Numbered from the stretch's first letter, positions 1 through 10,037 are shown. The stretch is DNA of 64,000 nt from Alentia gelatinosa (GCA_950022655.1 OX465584.1:64482841-64546840), one strand, 5' to 3'. Notes: generated from the sequence alone by a model not told the origin. Made by a program: numbers and translations.

Positions 1-822
1 TGACATCCTGGCCGCTGATTGGTCAATCGCCCATGACGTCATGTCGTATTCACGGCACCACAACCATGGCATAGCATTGTCACTTTACCAGGGTGATCGT
101 TGAGTATTTCTTTTAATGTGATTCCTATGGCTAAACTTGTACCAGGGCTGAGATAATGATTAATACTGAACAGGGGAGAGTCTGAGAGACTGTTATAAGT
201 AACGGCTGAACAAAACCTTCCTCAGACAGTCTGAATCTGATCTATGGTTTGTACTTTAGCTTTATTTGACGTAATTAACCCTTTTCCTGACAGTGCCTAC
301 AGTAACACCCCTCCTACAGCAGACACCTTAAACCCACAAACAGCAGTCAATTCCCTGACACAGCATCACACCACAGACAGTGCCTACAGTAACACCACTC
401 CTACCATAGACACCTTAAACCCAGAAACAGCAGTCAATTCCCTGTCATAGCATCACACCACAGACAGTGCCTACAGTAACACCACTCCTACCATAGACAC
501 ATTAAACCCAGAAACAGCACCCAATTCCCTGTCATAGCCTCACACAGTACCTACAGTAACAACCCTTCTATCACTGTAAACCCAGAAACAGCAGTCAATT
601 CCCTGACATAACCTCGCACAGTTCCCACAGTAACAACCCTCCTATCGCAGGAACTGTAAACCCAGAAACAGCAGTCAATTCAGGGAAGTCTGTATCAGTT
701 TAGCCATAGGAATAACATTAAATAAAACACCCAGGTAAAGTGACAGTACTATGCCATGGTCGTGGCGCAGTGAATACGAGATGACGTCATAGGTGATTGA
801 CCAATCAGCGGCCAGGATGTCA
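1..822. mobile_element. Long terminal-inverted-repeat MITE with internal 87-bp repeats
   Basis: The first ~150 bases are the reverse complement of ~690-822: both ends begin TGACATCCTGGCCGCTGATT and run through TGACGTCAT and CCTATGGCTAAAC. The left end sits at the window edge, so the element may extend further left. The middle (about 291-680) holds tandem units starting CAGTGCCTACAGTAACACC at 291, 378 and 465 (87-bp period), degenerating rightwards. No transposase is encoded; the 68-codon open frame at 244 is only the repeat read through. Related ends occur near 4240-4320 and 16807-16925. The class is not assignable without the outer flank. Confidence 0.8.
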
Positions 823-909
823 GAGAGAAGACCAAAACAAGACAAGAGATTTATATGTCCCCAACAGTGAAAGGGTTAAGATAATTCCGGAACCACACTC
901 AGATTGTAA

Positions 910-1010
910 AATAAACAGTACTACACTTGTTTGGATGCACCTTAATTGTCACTCGGCTTCGCCTCGATGATGATTGTGGAGCATCCAAACTTGTGGAGTA
1001 TTGTCTATTT
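910..1010. repeat. Hairpin MITE with GTTTGGATG arms
   Basis: Arms AATAAACAGTACTAC... and ...GTAGTATTGTCTATT-like ends pair imperfectly, with a CpG-rich loop (TCACTCGGCTTCGCCTCGA). A related copy in opposite orientation with different arms lies at 16606-16707. The following bases (1011-1045) also resemble 16575-16605 and 7285-7315 (CGATGCAGTTCTATATAAAT), so the repeat unit is probably larger than the hairpin. Confidence 0.6.
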
Positions 1011-1091
1011 ATATGATTCTCGATGCAGTTCTATATAAATATGTGAGTGCACATAGACCAGGCTTCCAGGCTACAGAATTACAAGTACAAG

Positions 1092-1176
1092 GTGCAGGGC
1101 CTATGATTGGAGAGTGTGTGTGCAGAGCCTATGCTTGGAGAGTGTAGGTGCAGGGTCTGTGTTTGGAGAGTGTGGG
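1092..1176. repeat. Three 28-bp tandem units
   Basis: TGCAG starts recur at 1093, 1121 and 1149, each followed by a diverged CCTATG.TTGGAGAGTGT. The flanking bases to about 1513 are AT-rich with no recognised feature. Confidence 0.7.
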
Positions 1177-1513
1177 TGTACTCAGACTTGGCTGCGGACT
1201 GCGATGCATCTCCATGGGTAATGACCAATTTTATTGCTTTGGTGAGATATCTATATAGATAGTCAGTCTGTCGATGTCATGTAGGCTTTATGTATGTTCT
1301 ACGATGTTAATAATAAAAAATATGCAAATATTCAAAGATCATGTAATTTTTTTATTGGGTTCTTCATAATTTACATTTGCTTACATGTGTCACATATAGT
1401 CGCTTGTAATCCCAATATAAGTTGTTTGGGGGTACCATATCAGCAATGCTATCGCTCCAGCTGGTTTTCGCATGGTATCCCTATGACCATACATATAACA
1501 TCCCGAAATTGAG

Positions 1514-1695
1514 AGTTTATCGTAAAACTGGATGAGTTTTAATCTTGGCCACCATATGCCACAACTGGAGTTTGGCATACTGATTTCACGAGGCGAAGCT
1601 GGGTGAAGTCCGGAGCCAGAACCCCAGGAGCGGCATGTGGTGGCCACGATTCAAACAAATCAGGTTTTGATTTTATCCTACCCTATCTCCTCGAT
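1514..1695. repeat. Hairpin MITE, TGGCCACC-arm family
   Basis: Left arm GAGTTTTAATCTTGGCCACC with CAACTGGAGTTTGGCAT pairs with the right arm near 1606-1660; the tail reads GGTTTTGATTTTATCCTACC. Other copies are at 22215-22380 and 30318-30478. The arms are imperfect, as expected for an old copy. Confidence 0.7.
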
Positions 1696-1974
1696 TTTGG
1701 AATATTATTGAGCGTGGGAAAACGCACTCATATAGGTCATCTGGAGGATAGAATGCTCGCACAGGCTTTCAGCTTACTGCAAAGAATCTAACACTTCACT
1801 ATCCATTCCCCAATCATAAAGGGCTGGTAAAATGGTAAGGTGTCCAGTATCCCAGTCTGACCATATCCCTGCCCCACTACTAACCTTGTTCCTTTTAATA
1901 GAACTTTCATGGCTGAGTGACCCTGTGAGCGTGTGTGCATTGTGGTGTAGCAAATCAACAGAAATCAGATATCA

Positions 1975-2405
1975 ATGGACAGAAATCAGATATCAATGGA
2001 CTATGATATTAGTGCTAAATATATGGATGTTCCAGATGATACCCCATCTGAAGATGTCAAAAGAACTCTTAGAAGTAGAAGGAAAACAGATGACAAATAT
2101 GTTAGTAAGAGGACTGCCAAAGGCACTAGTACACCAATTTAAGTACCTTCAAGCAAAACAACTTGAGTGCATCAAGCGCTAAGGGGCTATCAAAGAGCAA
2201 ACTGAGTGGCATAGCTGACCTATTAGCCAGAGAAGTAGGGCAGTTGACCAAGACCCTAAATGAAAAATTCAGTCACAACCACGACAAGTTGAATGTGATC
2301 TGTGGTATGCTAGACCAGACACAAGTCAAAATCAAAAACATTAGCCAGAAAATGACAAACATCTCAAAAGAAATAAACCAAAGTATTGATATTCTCTTAC
2401 ATTGA
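1975..2405 (+). pseudogene. Coding-like region broken by one frameshift; predicted coiled coil
   Basis: I do not recognise the protein. From ATG 1975, 55 codons rich in charged residues (...DVPDDTPSEDVKRTLRSRR...) end at a TAA at 2140. The open frame resumes in the neighbouring frame just before 2163 and runs to TGA 2405. The second part (KLSGIADLLAREVGQLTKTL, then DKLNVICGMLDQTQVKIKN) has heptad-like spacing of I/L/V and looks helical. A 21-bp direct duplication (NQISMDR/NQISMDY) sits at the start. One indel would join the two halves. It could be a decayed retroelement ORF1-like protein or an exon with an unseen splice junction. Confidence 0.35.
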
Positions 2406-2722
2406 TTTTATGAGATTTTGGTATACCGCGCTCTGCCATTATGAATGGAAATAGCATATGCTCCTAGTTATATACCTATGCACAAAGTCAGAGTCAATAC
2501 ATACTATTCCTGGGTATAGTAACTATACACAGATTGCACTGTACGCTGTGAAATGTTGTACTGGTAGCTTTGGATATCAACAGATTGCACGCTTTAAGTG
2601 ACAAAATGCCCGATTTGAACCTTACCTGCACGCTTTGAGCTACAGATCGCACGATTTGAAGAAATAAAGCATTTTGATTGGTTGAGAGGCTGACAACAGA
2701 ATTCTAGGCGCAAGATTAAAAA
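2406..2722. other. Unannotated stretch before a CpG-rich region
   Basis: AT-rich sequence with small repeats of CAGATTGCAC at about 2530 and 2581 and an inverted CCAAT box (GATTGG near 2674) about 45 bases before the ATG at 2723. No other gene signal seen. Confidence 0.4.
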
Positions 2723-2956
2723 ATGGCGGCTCGCTTCACTTCGCGAGTTCTGTGGGGTCGTACAGTAGCCACAGAGCGAGTTAGTGTGAAAATACATCAA
2801 ACATCGAGGTGGAATACGATAACGAATCATGTGATACACTTAAGATGGCTTAGATATGTGAGAAATATCGATTTCGATACGTTCATGGGCCGAGCGGGCG
2901 ACTCGTTGAAGTCAACAAATGCAAAACCCCTGTCAGACACTGCACCGCTCGAGTAG
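2723..2956 (+). CDS. Putative first exon or small ORF with mitochondrial-targeting-like N-terminus
   Basis: The product is not recognised. The start ATG lies in a strong context (AAAAATGGCGG). The first ~30 residues (MAARFTSRVLWGRTVATERV...) are rich in Arg, Ser, Thr and Ala with no acidic residue before position 18, the composition of a mitochondrial presequence. The frame stays open for 77 codons to TAG 2956; a good splice donor (TAT|GTGAGA at 2858) suggests the true exon may end there after ~45 codons. The region is CpG-rich and an NRF1/ETS cluster lies just downstream. That gene starts here is inference; a mitochondrial location is a guess from composition. Confidence 0.4.
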   Translation: MAARFTSRVLWGRTVATERVSVKIHQTSRWNTITNHVIHLRWLRYVRNIDFDTFMGRAGDSLKSTNAKPLSDTAPLE

Positions 2957-3028
2957 AGCTGTCCGACAGGACGATCGAGCGTAGCAGGGTGACCCTGGGT
3001 TAATTTATGCGGCGGTATAATGTATTCA

Positions 3029-3066
3029 CGCCTGCGCAGTGATCACTTCCGGTTGTCAACTTCCGG
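3029..3066. promoter_or_regulatory. NRF1 plus two ETS sites: CpG-type promoter
   Basis: CGCCTGCGCAG (3029-3039) matches the NRF1 palindrome half-sites; ACTTCCGGT (3045-3053) and AACTTCCGG (3058-3066) are ETS/GABPA-type sites. Clusters of this kind mark TATA-less housekeeping promoters in animals. It lies 3' of the ORF at 2723, so it may serve a rightward transcript, an antisense or bidirectional start, or belong to the same dispersed start region. Confidence 0.45.
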
Positions 3067-3164
3067 CATGTCTGCTAACGTACACATCGTCTTTGCGAGT
3101 TGTAAAAAGTGACTTTGACGTCGAATTATGGTCAGTTTTAGCTATCTAAGAACAAATTAAGGTA

Positions 3165-3345
3165 TATAATAATATGAAACGATAGTGATGGTGCCATCAC
3201 CCCGTATTGTCACCATAACTATGGTTTCACATATTATGTGATAGAAATTCTGTATGCCACTAGTGGCATATAAAACTCTGTATGCCAGTCAGTGTGACAT
3301 ACAGAAACTCAATGTTAAGCTTATGGGACTTTATATTACTGGTAG
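3165..3345. repeat. Hairpin plus reversed CTTAACATT-type head
   Basis: 3165-3245 is a short inverted repeat (TAATATGAAAC... / ...GTTTCACATATTA). 3250-3345 contains inverted TATGCCACTAGTGGCATA and, on the minus strand, CATAAGCTTAACATTGAG, the head shared by the modular elements described at 22085-22380. Confidence 0.55.
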
Positions 3346-3404
3346 GATGATATCAGGAATTACATCTTACCTCGAGTTGTCTGGGGTATGTCTGTCATGT
3401 CGTG

Positions 3405-3475
3405 GTGACAGGGAGCAGTCATTGGTGATTTGTGATGACAGGGAGCAGTTATTGGTGATTTATGATGTGTCTCAT
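3405..3475. repeat. 33-bp tandem duplication
   Basis: GTGACAGGGAGCAGTCATTG and its near copy GATGACAGGGAGCAGTTATT follow each other; no further copies. Sequence around it (3346-3647) shows no gene signal. Confidence 0.6.
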
Positions 3476-3647
3476 AACTGTTCATATTAAGACTAGATAA
3501 TGCACCAGGGATAATGACCCCTAAATACGCATCGTAATTCTCGTAACTCGCTGTGCATTAATCTTACCTGGGTCTTGTATGGAAGCATTATAGATAGGGT
3601 ACATTAGTGTGATGAATTGTGAGATAGTCCCTGCTTGGCTTTAAGAA

Positions 3648-3815
3648 AGAAATTGATGAGTGTTCGGTCTGTGTCCCCGTTTGCCATCAAGTTTGGAGTG
3701 CGCAGTAATATGAACGAGGCGATAGCCGAGTGAATATTCTGAAGTGTTCCAAATGAGATGGCGAACGGGGACTCAGACCAAGCACGAATATGTTTCTGAT
3801 TTTATCTTAGCCTGG
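3648..3815. repeat. Hairpin MITE, GTCTGTGTCCCCGTT family
   Basis: GTGTTCGGTCTGTGTCCCCG on the left pairs with CGGGGACTCAGACC on the right around a loop containing ATATGAACGAGGCGATA. It ends TGATTTTATCTTAGCC. Two further copies lie at 8309-8478 and 51552-51728. Confidence 0.75.
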
Positions 3816-3949
3816 AGGTATTTATCTGTTTATCACCCGTTGAGCATGAGTTACCATATTTTATGTGATCAAAAACTTTACAAAGTATTTTGACGTACGA
3901 AGACAGTCAGCCATCAAGTTTGACTATCTCACAAAGTCTGGCAGAGCGT

Positions 3950-4361
3950 GTATCCCATCGAGTTTGAATTGTGTAGTAATTCAAAAGGCAAAGCGGCGCG
4001 AATTTATCTCACCCTTCACATTGACTAATGAGCAAATATTTGAGCTATAATCCCTCATTGGATATTTTACCTAAATATTTCATGGGCGTTGGATACGAGT
4101 GGTTGGAGTTGTATCCTGTGTGAGGTGTCTTGGTGGTAGGTGACGTACTTTATCATAGAGCGCCGTGAGAACCTTGTACAGAATACCACTTAGAGAGTGT
4201 AAGATCTCTAATGAGAGGGGTGCACCGTACCCTTTATCTCGCCCCTGGTACAAGTGTAGCGAAAGGAATAACATTAGAAAGAAATACTCAACTATCACCC
4301 GGGTAAAGTGACAATAGACTAGCTCCAGTCCCTGCATCCTATGTCTGCTATCCTCGCTGGT
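3950..4361. repeat. Mosaic of four MITE fragments
   Basis: In order: a reversed modular element (ends CATGGGCGTTGGATACGAG, compare 11565); a right arm of the 60-bp-unit element (GAACCTTGTACAGAATACCA near 4170, compare 61045); an end of the 1-822 family (CACCCGGGTAAAGTGACAAT); and one 53-bp unit (CTCCAGTCCCTGCATCCTAT near 4323) otherwise found at 55.6-56.5 kb. Short joins without gaps suggest repeated insertion into insertions. Confidence 0.6.
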
Positions 4362-6127
4362 GTACAGTGTATATGTGGTGTCTGTGGGTGTTAGTTGTAT
4401 TGTGTATGTGTATGTGTGGTGTACAGTGTATATGTGGTGTCTGTGGGTGTTAGTTGTATTATGTGTGGTATCTGTGTGGTGTACAGTGTATATGTGGTGT
4501 ATGTGGGTGTTAGAGTTGTATTATCTGTGTGTCTGTGTGGTGTAAGGTGTATATGTGGTGTCGGTGGGTGTTAGTTGTATTATGTGTGTGTATGTGTGGT
4601 GTACAGTGTATATGTGGTGTCTATGGGTGTTAGTTGTATTATCTGTGTATGTGTGGTGTACAGTGTATATGTGGTGTCTGTGGGTGTTAGTTGTATTATC
4701 TGTGTGTATGTGTGGTGTACAGTGTATATGTGGTGTCTGTGGGTGTTAGTTGTATTATGTGTGTGTCTGTGTGGAGTAAGGTGTATATGTGGTGTCTCTG
4801 GGTGTTAGTTGTATTATGTGTGTGTATGTGTGGTGTACAGTGTATATGTGGTGTCTGTGGGTGTTAGTTGTATTATGTGTGTGGCTGTGTGGTGTACAGT
4901 GTATATGTGGTGTCTGTGGGTGTTAGAGTTGTATTATGTGTGTGTATGTGTGGTGTACAGTGTATATGTGGTGTCTGTGGGTGTTAGAGTTGTATTATCT
5001 GTGTGTCTGTGTGGTGTAAGGTGTATATGTGGTGTCGGTGGGTGTTAGTTGTATTATGTGTGTGTATGTGTGGTGTACAGTGTATATGTGGTGTCACTGG
5101 GTGTTAGTTGTATTATGTGTGTATCTGTGTGGTAGTACACTGTCTGTGGGTGTTGGTTTTATTATGTGTGGTATCTGTGGGTGTTACACTGGCTGTGTGT
5201 GTTAGTTGTATTATCTGTGTGTATGTGTGGTGTACAGTGTATATGTGGTGTCTGTGGGTGTTAGTTGTATTATGTGTGGTATCTGTGTGGTGTACAGTGT
5301 ATATGTGGTGTATGTGGGTGTTAGAGTTGTATTATCTGTGTGTCTGTGTGGTGTAAGGTGTATATGTGGTGTCTGTGGGTGTTAGTTGTATTATCTGTGT
5401 ATGTGTGGTGTACAGTGTATATGTGGTGTCTGTGGGTGTTAGTTGTATTATGTGTGTGTCTGTGTGGTGTAAGGTGTATATGTGGTGTCTGTGGGTGTTA
5501 GTTGTATTATCTGTGTGTATGTGTGGTGTATAGTGTATATGTGGTGTCTGTGGGTGTTAGTTGTATTATGTGTGGTATCTGTGTGGTGTACAGTGTATAT
5601 GTGGTGTCTGTGGGTGTTAGTTGTATTATGTGTGTGTATGTGGGGTGTACAGTGTATATGTGGTGTATGTGGGTGTTAGTTGTATTATGTGTGGTATCTG
5701 TGTGGGTGTTACACTGTCTGTGGGTGTTAGTTGTATTATGTGTGTGTCTGTGTGGTAGTACACTGTCTGTGTGTGTTAGTTGTATTATGTGTGGTATCTG
5801 TGTGGTAGCACACTGTCTGTGGGTGTTAGTTGTATTATGTGTGGTATCTGTGTGGTAGTACACTGTCTGTGTGTGTTAGTTGTATTATGTGTGGTATCTG
5901 TGTGGTAGCACACTGTCTGTGGGTGTTAGTTGTATTATGTGTGGTATCTGTGTGGTAGCACACTGTCTGTGGGTGTTAGTTGTATTATGTGTGGTATCTG
6001 TGTGGTAGCACACTGTCTGTGGGTGTTAGTTGTATTATGTGTGGTATCTGTGTGGTAGCACACTGTCTGTGGGTGTTTGTTGTATTATAAGTGTCTCTAT
6101 ATGGTAGCACACTGTCTGTGGGTGTTA
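4362..6127. repeat. 59-bp minisatellite passing into a 50-bp variant
   Basis: GT-rich units GTGTATATGTGGTGTCTGTG / GGTGTTAGTTGTATTATGTG recur about 28 times. From about 5700 a 50-bp variant (TGGTAGCACACTGTCTGTGG) replaces the first form. Strong strand asymmetry (G/T on plus). Open frames here on both strands have repeat-like peptides and are not genes. Confidence 0.9.
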
Positions 6128-6140
6128 CACTGTCTGTGGG

Positions 6141-6204
6141 TGGTAAGGCGTCGACCACCCCGCCCACAATAGACCCCTGTACGTGTTTACTGACCTCACA
6201 CACC
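6141..6204 (-). CDS. Candidate exon with EVSKHVQGS motif
   Basis: On the minus strand, after an acceptor-like CCCTACAG, the frame reads VCEVSKHVQGSIVGGVVDAL and then runs into the minisatellite. It resembles the exon at 9102-9221 (VCSFSEVSKHILGS): E-V-S-K-H-[IV]-x-G-S is shared although Ser, Lys, Gly and Ser use different codons, which points to protein-level homology rather than copied DNA. No donor was found; the exon may be truncated by the minisatellite. Function unknown. Confidence 0.3.
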
Positions 6205-6307
6205 CTGTAGGGTCCCCGTCTACAAACCACATATAGTCTCCTCCCCCATCACGCACCTGGAGTGGTGACCACGTTAAACCGACACCCTATTACCCTGCCC
6301 TATTACT

Positions 6308-6876
6308 GGTGAATGACACACCTCCACCCCCTCCCACCACACACAACCCTACCCCCATACCCACCCCACTCCAACCCCACCCCACTCCACCCTCATCCCC
6401 ACCTCAACACCACCCCACCTCATCTCACCCCACCCCACTCCACCCCCACCCCCACCCCACTCCACCCTCATCCCCACCTCAACACCACCCCACCTCATCT
6501 CACCCCACCTCATCTCACACCACCCCACCCCCACCCCACTCCACTCCATCCCCACCCCCACCTCACTCCACCCTCATCCCCACCTCAACACCACCCCACC
6601 TCATCTCACCTCACCCCACTCCACTCCACCCCCACCACCACCTCACTCCACCCTCTTCCCCACCTCAACACCACCCCACCTCATCTCACACCACCCCACT
6701 CCACCCCAACCCCCACCCCACCCCACCCTCATCCCCACCTCAACACCACCCCACCTCATCTCACCCCACCTCATCTCACACCACCCCACCCCCACCTCAC
6801 TCCACCCTCATCCCCACCTCAACACCACCCCACCTCATCTCACCCCACCCCCACCCCCACCTCACCAAACCCCACT
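6308..6876. repeat. C-rich CACCCCACCTCATCTCA low-complexity array
   Basis: Almost pure C/A/T on the plus strand, built from CACCCCACCTCATCT and CCACCCTCATCCCCACC blocks. Apparent proline/histidine-rich frames of about 200 codons exist in two frames simply because stop codons are rare in this composition; they are not considered genes. Strand-skewed C-runs could form unusual structures. Confidence 0.85.
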
Positions 6877-7564
6877 CCATCCCAGCTCTGTTCCAAGTCA
6901 AACTAAGAAAGTATTGATTTGAGGCACTTAAACCTAATCGAAAACCACGATCTTTGTAGGGCTCACGGGTATATAAATCTTCTATCTCATTCCAAGATTT
7001 TATAATTTTCTGATCAGTATCTTACACGTGAAAGCAATTTTCCAGGCAGAATACTCTCGATTAGCCACCGCCATTTCAACTTGTTGAAATATCGTAGACC
7101 CTACGATATGGGGTTTTCCTCGGGACCAAATCGTAGACCCCCATTTTTAATCGGAGCCTAAATTACCAAATATTTATGACATACAGACACAGTATACCTG
7201 TTTTAGTATTATATTCCTTAAAAAAAAAACCATGGACGATTTTGTTTTGCTTTGCCTCTCGTACGCCACCTACATACCCCATACTCCACGATGCAGTTTT
7301 ATATGAATACGTGGGACATACGGCCACAGGTATATAACTGGTGCACGCTTCTACAGACGTATAATTTACAGGTAATGAGAAATTATCATAAATTGTGTAA
7401 ATTGTCGGCGTATTGTGGACCACAGAGCACCCAGTGAGGGTGAACCACTGAAGTACTTAATTGTGCCGACAGACAAAAAGCGACCGCGACGTGCAGAGAG
7501 AAGATAAGATCGTAACTCATTGTAGGACATGACAATCAGCCACCATACGACCGATAACAGCCCG
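6877..7564. other. Mixed AT-rich stretch with a small inverted repeat
   Basis: 7075-7140 contains inverted ATCGTAGACCCTACGAT. 7245-7390 (CCACCTACATACCCC... CCACAGGTATATAACTGG) is a diverged dispersed repeat also seen at 29085-29330. No coding signal. Confidence 0.45.
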
Positions 7565-8098
7565 TATTATACCCAGTTCACACTGTGCGACTGGAGGTAC
7601 CTCAGGCCCAGTTCACACTGTGTGACTGGAGGTACCTCATGTCCAGTTCACACTGTGCGACTGGAGGTACCTCAGGCCCAATTCACACTATATGACTGGA
7701 GGTACCTGATGCCCAGTTCACACTGTGCGACTGGAGGTACCTGATGCCCAGTTCACACTGTGCGACTGGAGGTACCTCAGTATGCCCAGTTCACACTGTG
7801 TGACTGGAGGTACCTGATGCCCAGTTCACACTGTGTGACTGGAGGTACCTGATGCCCAGTTCACACTGTGTGACTGGAGGTACCTGATGCCCAGTTCACA
7901 CTGTGTGACTGGAGGTACCTGATGCCCAGTTCACACTGTGCGACTGGAGTTACCTCATACCCAGTTCACACTGTGTGACTGGAGGTACCTCAGTATGCCC
8001 AGTTCACACTGTGCGACTGGAGGTACCTCATGCCCAGTTCACACTGTGCGACTGGAGGTACCTCATGCCCAGTTCACACTGTGCGACTGGAGGTACAT
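7565..8098. repeat. 35-bp minisatellite (CCCAGTTCACACTGTGCGAC)
   Basis: About 15 units, the remainder being TGGAGGTACCTCATG. The unit matches the ends of the element at 63242-63544 (CCACTGTGCGACT... GGAGGTACC), so it is probably an expansion of that family's terminus. CACACTGTG in each unit is palindromic. Confidence 0.9.
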
Positions 8099-8262
8099 CC
8101 AGTCTCAGGTAGACGGGCTCCAGTCCCTGCATCCTATGGCTACCCTCGCTGGGATTCATGGGCCAGGCAGAGAAGGATACATACTTTAATGAACTTTTTT
8201 CTGATTGTGTTTAATCATTTAATGAATGTTCATATTCAAAGACTTCAACAGGTCTGAGTCTC
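8099..8262. repeat. Dispersed repeat with one 53-bp unit
   Basis: Begins with GGCTCCAGTCCCTGCATCCT and continues TTCATGGGCCAGGCAGAGAA ... TGTGTTTAATCATTTAATGA. The same order occurs at 56420-56885, where the first block has expanded into a 53-bp array. Confidence 0.75.
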
Positions 8263-8308
8263 AGGGTACAGGTACCTTCGAGCGCCTAGGGCCACAAATC
8301 AAACTATG

Positions 8309-8478
8309 AAAGAAACTGATGAGTGTTTGGTCTGTGTCCACGTTCGGCATCGAGTTTGAAGTGCCCAGTAATATGAACGAGGCGATAACCGAGTGAATAT
8401 TCTGAAGCCCCTCAAAAGAGATGGCTATCGGGGACACAGACCAAACACGATTATGTTCCCGATTTTATCTTAGCCTGG
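8309..8478. repeat. Hairpin MITE, GTCTGTGTCCCCGTT family
   Basis: Second copy of the 3648-3815 family; arms GGTCTGTGTCCACGTTCGGC and GGGGACACAGACC. Confidence 0.75.
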
Positions 8479-8569
8479 ATATATCCTATGTTCATCGCCC
8501 ATTGAGAACGAGTTACCGTACTCGTAAGCCTGTTGAGAACGAAAATGTGACCTGCCCATTTCCCGCTAG

Positions 8570-8990
8570 TTGCAAGGCCTCCAGTCGCACAGTGTGAACG
8601 GTACCTGAAGTGGAATTCACACGGTGAGATTCATGTACCTCAAAGGGCTCAAATTCTGTCCCTTTTTAGTGGTAAATAACGCCATCAATTGCAGGGGAAA
8701 AAACATGTCTCAGTGAAATGGAACCCTACAATTTAGACGAAGAGATTGTGTTCAAGTACAGAATATCAGCAGGATTCGTCTCAGACTAAGACCCTGTGAG
8801 GTACATGAATCTCAGCAGGATTTATCTCAGACAAACACCCTGTGAGGTACAGGAATCTCAGCAGGATTTATCTCAGACAAACACCCTGTGAGGTACAGGA
8901 ATCTCAGCAGGATTTATCTCAGACAAACACCCTGTGAGGTACAGGAATCTTAGCAGGATTTGTTCTAATTTTGACATATTTTCTCAGAAA
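8570..8990. mobile_element. MITE relative with four 46-bp units
   Basis: Contains GGAATTCACACGGTGAGATT, the AGTGAAATGGAACCCTAC block shared with 9900-9935, and four units (8775-8960) with CAGCAGGATTTATCTCAGAC. It is the short version of the 46-bp array at 51817-52605. No right TIR visible. Confidence 0.65.
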
Positions 8991-9101
8991 TGTTAAAAGT
9001 TTGGCAAAATGTTTGGCTTCGAGAATATGGGTGACGATTCCATAGAATCCCATATGGAATCAAAATCAGAATCCAGTTTAATCAAGTAGATATTTACTTA
9101 C

Positions 9102-9221
9102 TTTAGCCACCTCAATCATGCACTCCAAGCAGGTTCTTAGGTGCGCCTCTATGAAACAGCAATTCATGAACGAACCCAGGATGTGCTTGGAGACCTCAGA
9201 GAACGAGCAGACGACATTTGG
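9102..9221 (-). CDS. Candidate 40-codon exon, EVSKHILGS motif
   Basis: Unrecognised protein. On the minus strand the exon is bounded by AG (GTCGACAG|CC) and a perfect donor (GCTAAA|GTAAGT) and encodes exactly 40 codons in phase 0: PNVVCSFSEVSKHILGSFMN then CCFIEAHLRTCLECMIEVAK. Five cysteines and an amphipathic helical pattern suggest a folded intracellular domain. It lies in unique sequence. The segment at 6141-6204 shares E-V-S-K-H-x-x-G-S. A distant resemblance to the KH...F...RT pattern in some RhoGEF DH domains was considered but the spacing is shorter, so I leave the function open. Confidence 0.45.
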
Positions 9222-9286
9222 CTGTCGACTCTGGTTGCCGGCGTGTGACGTCACACACACGTCACAGGCCGGGACGTTATTTAGAC

Positions 9287-9349
9287 CTGGTGGCGGGGAA
9301 TGCTTTTTATCGACATGAGTTGCACTTTTGATGCGCACTTGTCACAATC
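9287..9349 (-). CDS. Candidate 21-codon exon upstream of 9102-9221
   Basis: Minus strand, acceptor AAACCACAG|GAT, encoding DCDKCASKVQLMSIKSIPRH plus Q, ending CAG|GTCTAA. It is in phase 0, as is the next exon, leaving a 65-bp intron. The donor is weak and the interval carries a near-palindrome around TGTGACGTCACA, so an alternative is one longer exon in the frame of 9102-9221. Confidence 0.25.
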
Positions 9350-9488
9350 CTGTGGTTTGTTGCGTGCACGGTAATCATCATCAGGCCGCTTGTGTCGCCG
9401 CCCCATTACTGTGGTGGGAATGCATCTATAGCCAGTCTGCGTGAGGCTGCTACCTTTTTAGAGAGTGCTTGCATGCATATATATGTTA

Positions 9489-10037
9489 CCTAAAGTGGGA
9501 TTCACATGGTGGGACAAATGGACGTGAGACTGGTGTACTTCACACCTTTGCACCAATGGGCTACTATTTCCGGCTGGGTACAAAGTTTCACAGATTGGGG
9601 TGTTCTACAGTCTCAGAGAAACATGGCGGATTCAATTCAGATGGGAAGACCTACCAGGTACATAGTCTCACCCCTGCACCCATACACAGGGTACACAGGG
9701 TACACAGTCGCTGGCTCAGGGTACTTCCCTGTGTGAAAAAGTGTTATTTGGGACCACTGAGACTCACAGATTGGGAGAGAATGCGTGAAATACATTTGTC
9801 TCAACAAAATACCCTCTAAATTTTAAACCTTTTTAATGTCAAAATGTCATGAGATTCTGTTCCTTGTTAGGGGTGATTGCCTCCGACAATTGCAAGGGAA
9901 AAAAGTTGTCTCAGTAAAATGGAACCCTGTCATTCCCATGAGGAGATTGTGTTCCAGTACCGAATCTCAACGGGATTTGTCTCAGACAAACGGCCTGTGA
10001 GGTACGTGAATCCCATCGTGTGAATCCCACTTAAAGG
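9489..10037. mobile_element. 549-bp TIR element, AAGTGGGATTCACA ends
   Basis: Left CCTAAAGTGGGATTCACATG and right (reverse complement) CCTTTAAGTGGGATTCACAC form the TIRs. The right sub-terminal part contains GGGATTTGTCTCAGACAAAC and GTGAGGTACGTGAATCCC, the single-copy version of the 46-bp unit arrayed at 51817-52605. No transposase. Target-site duplication not resolved. Confidence 0.75.

Noticed and set aside
6309..6917. Pro/His-rich frames of ~200 codons
   Set aside because: Low-complexity C-rich DNA; open in two frames at once.
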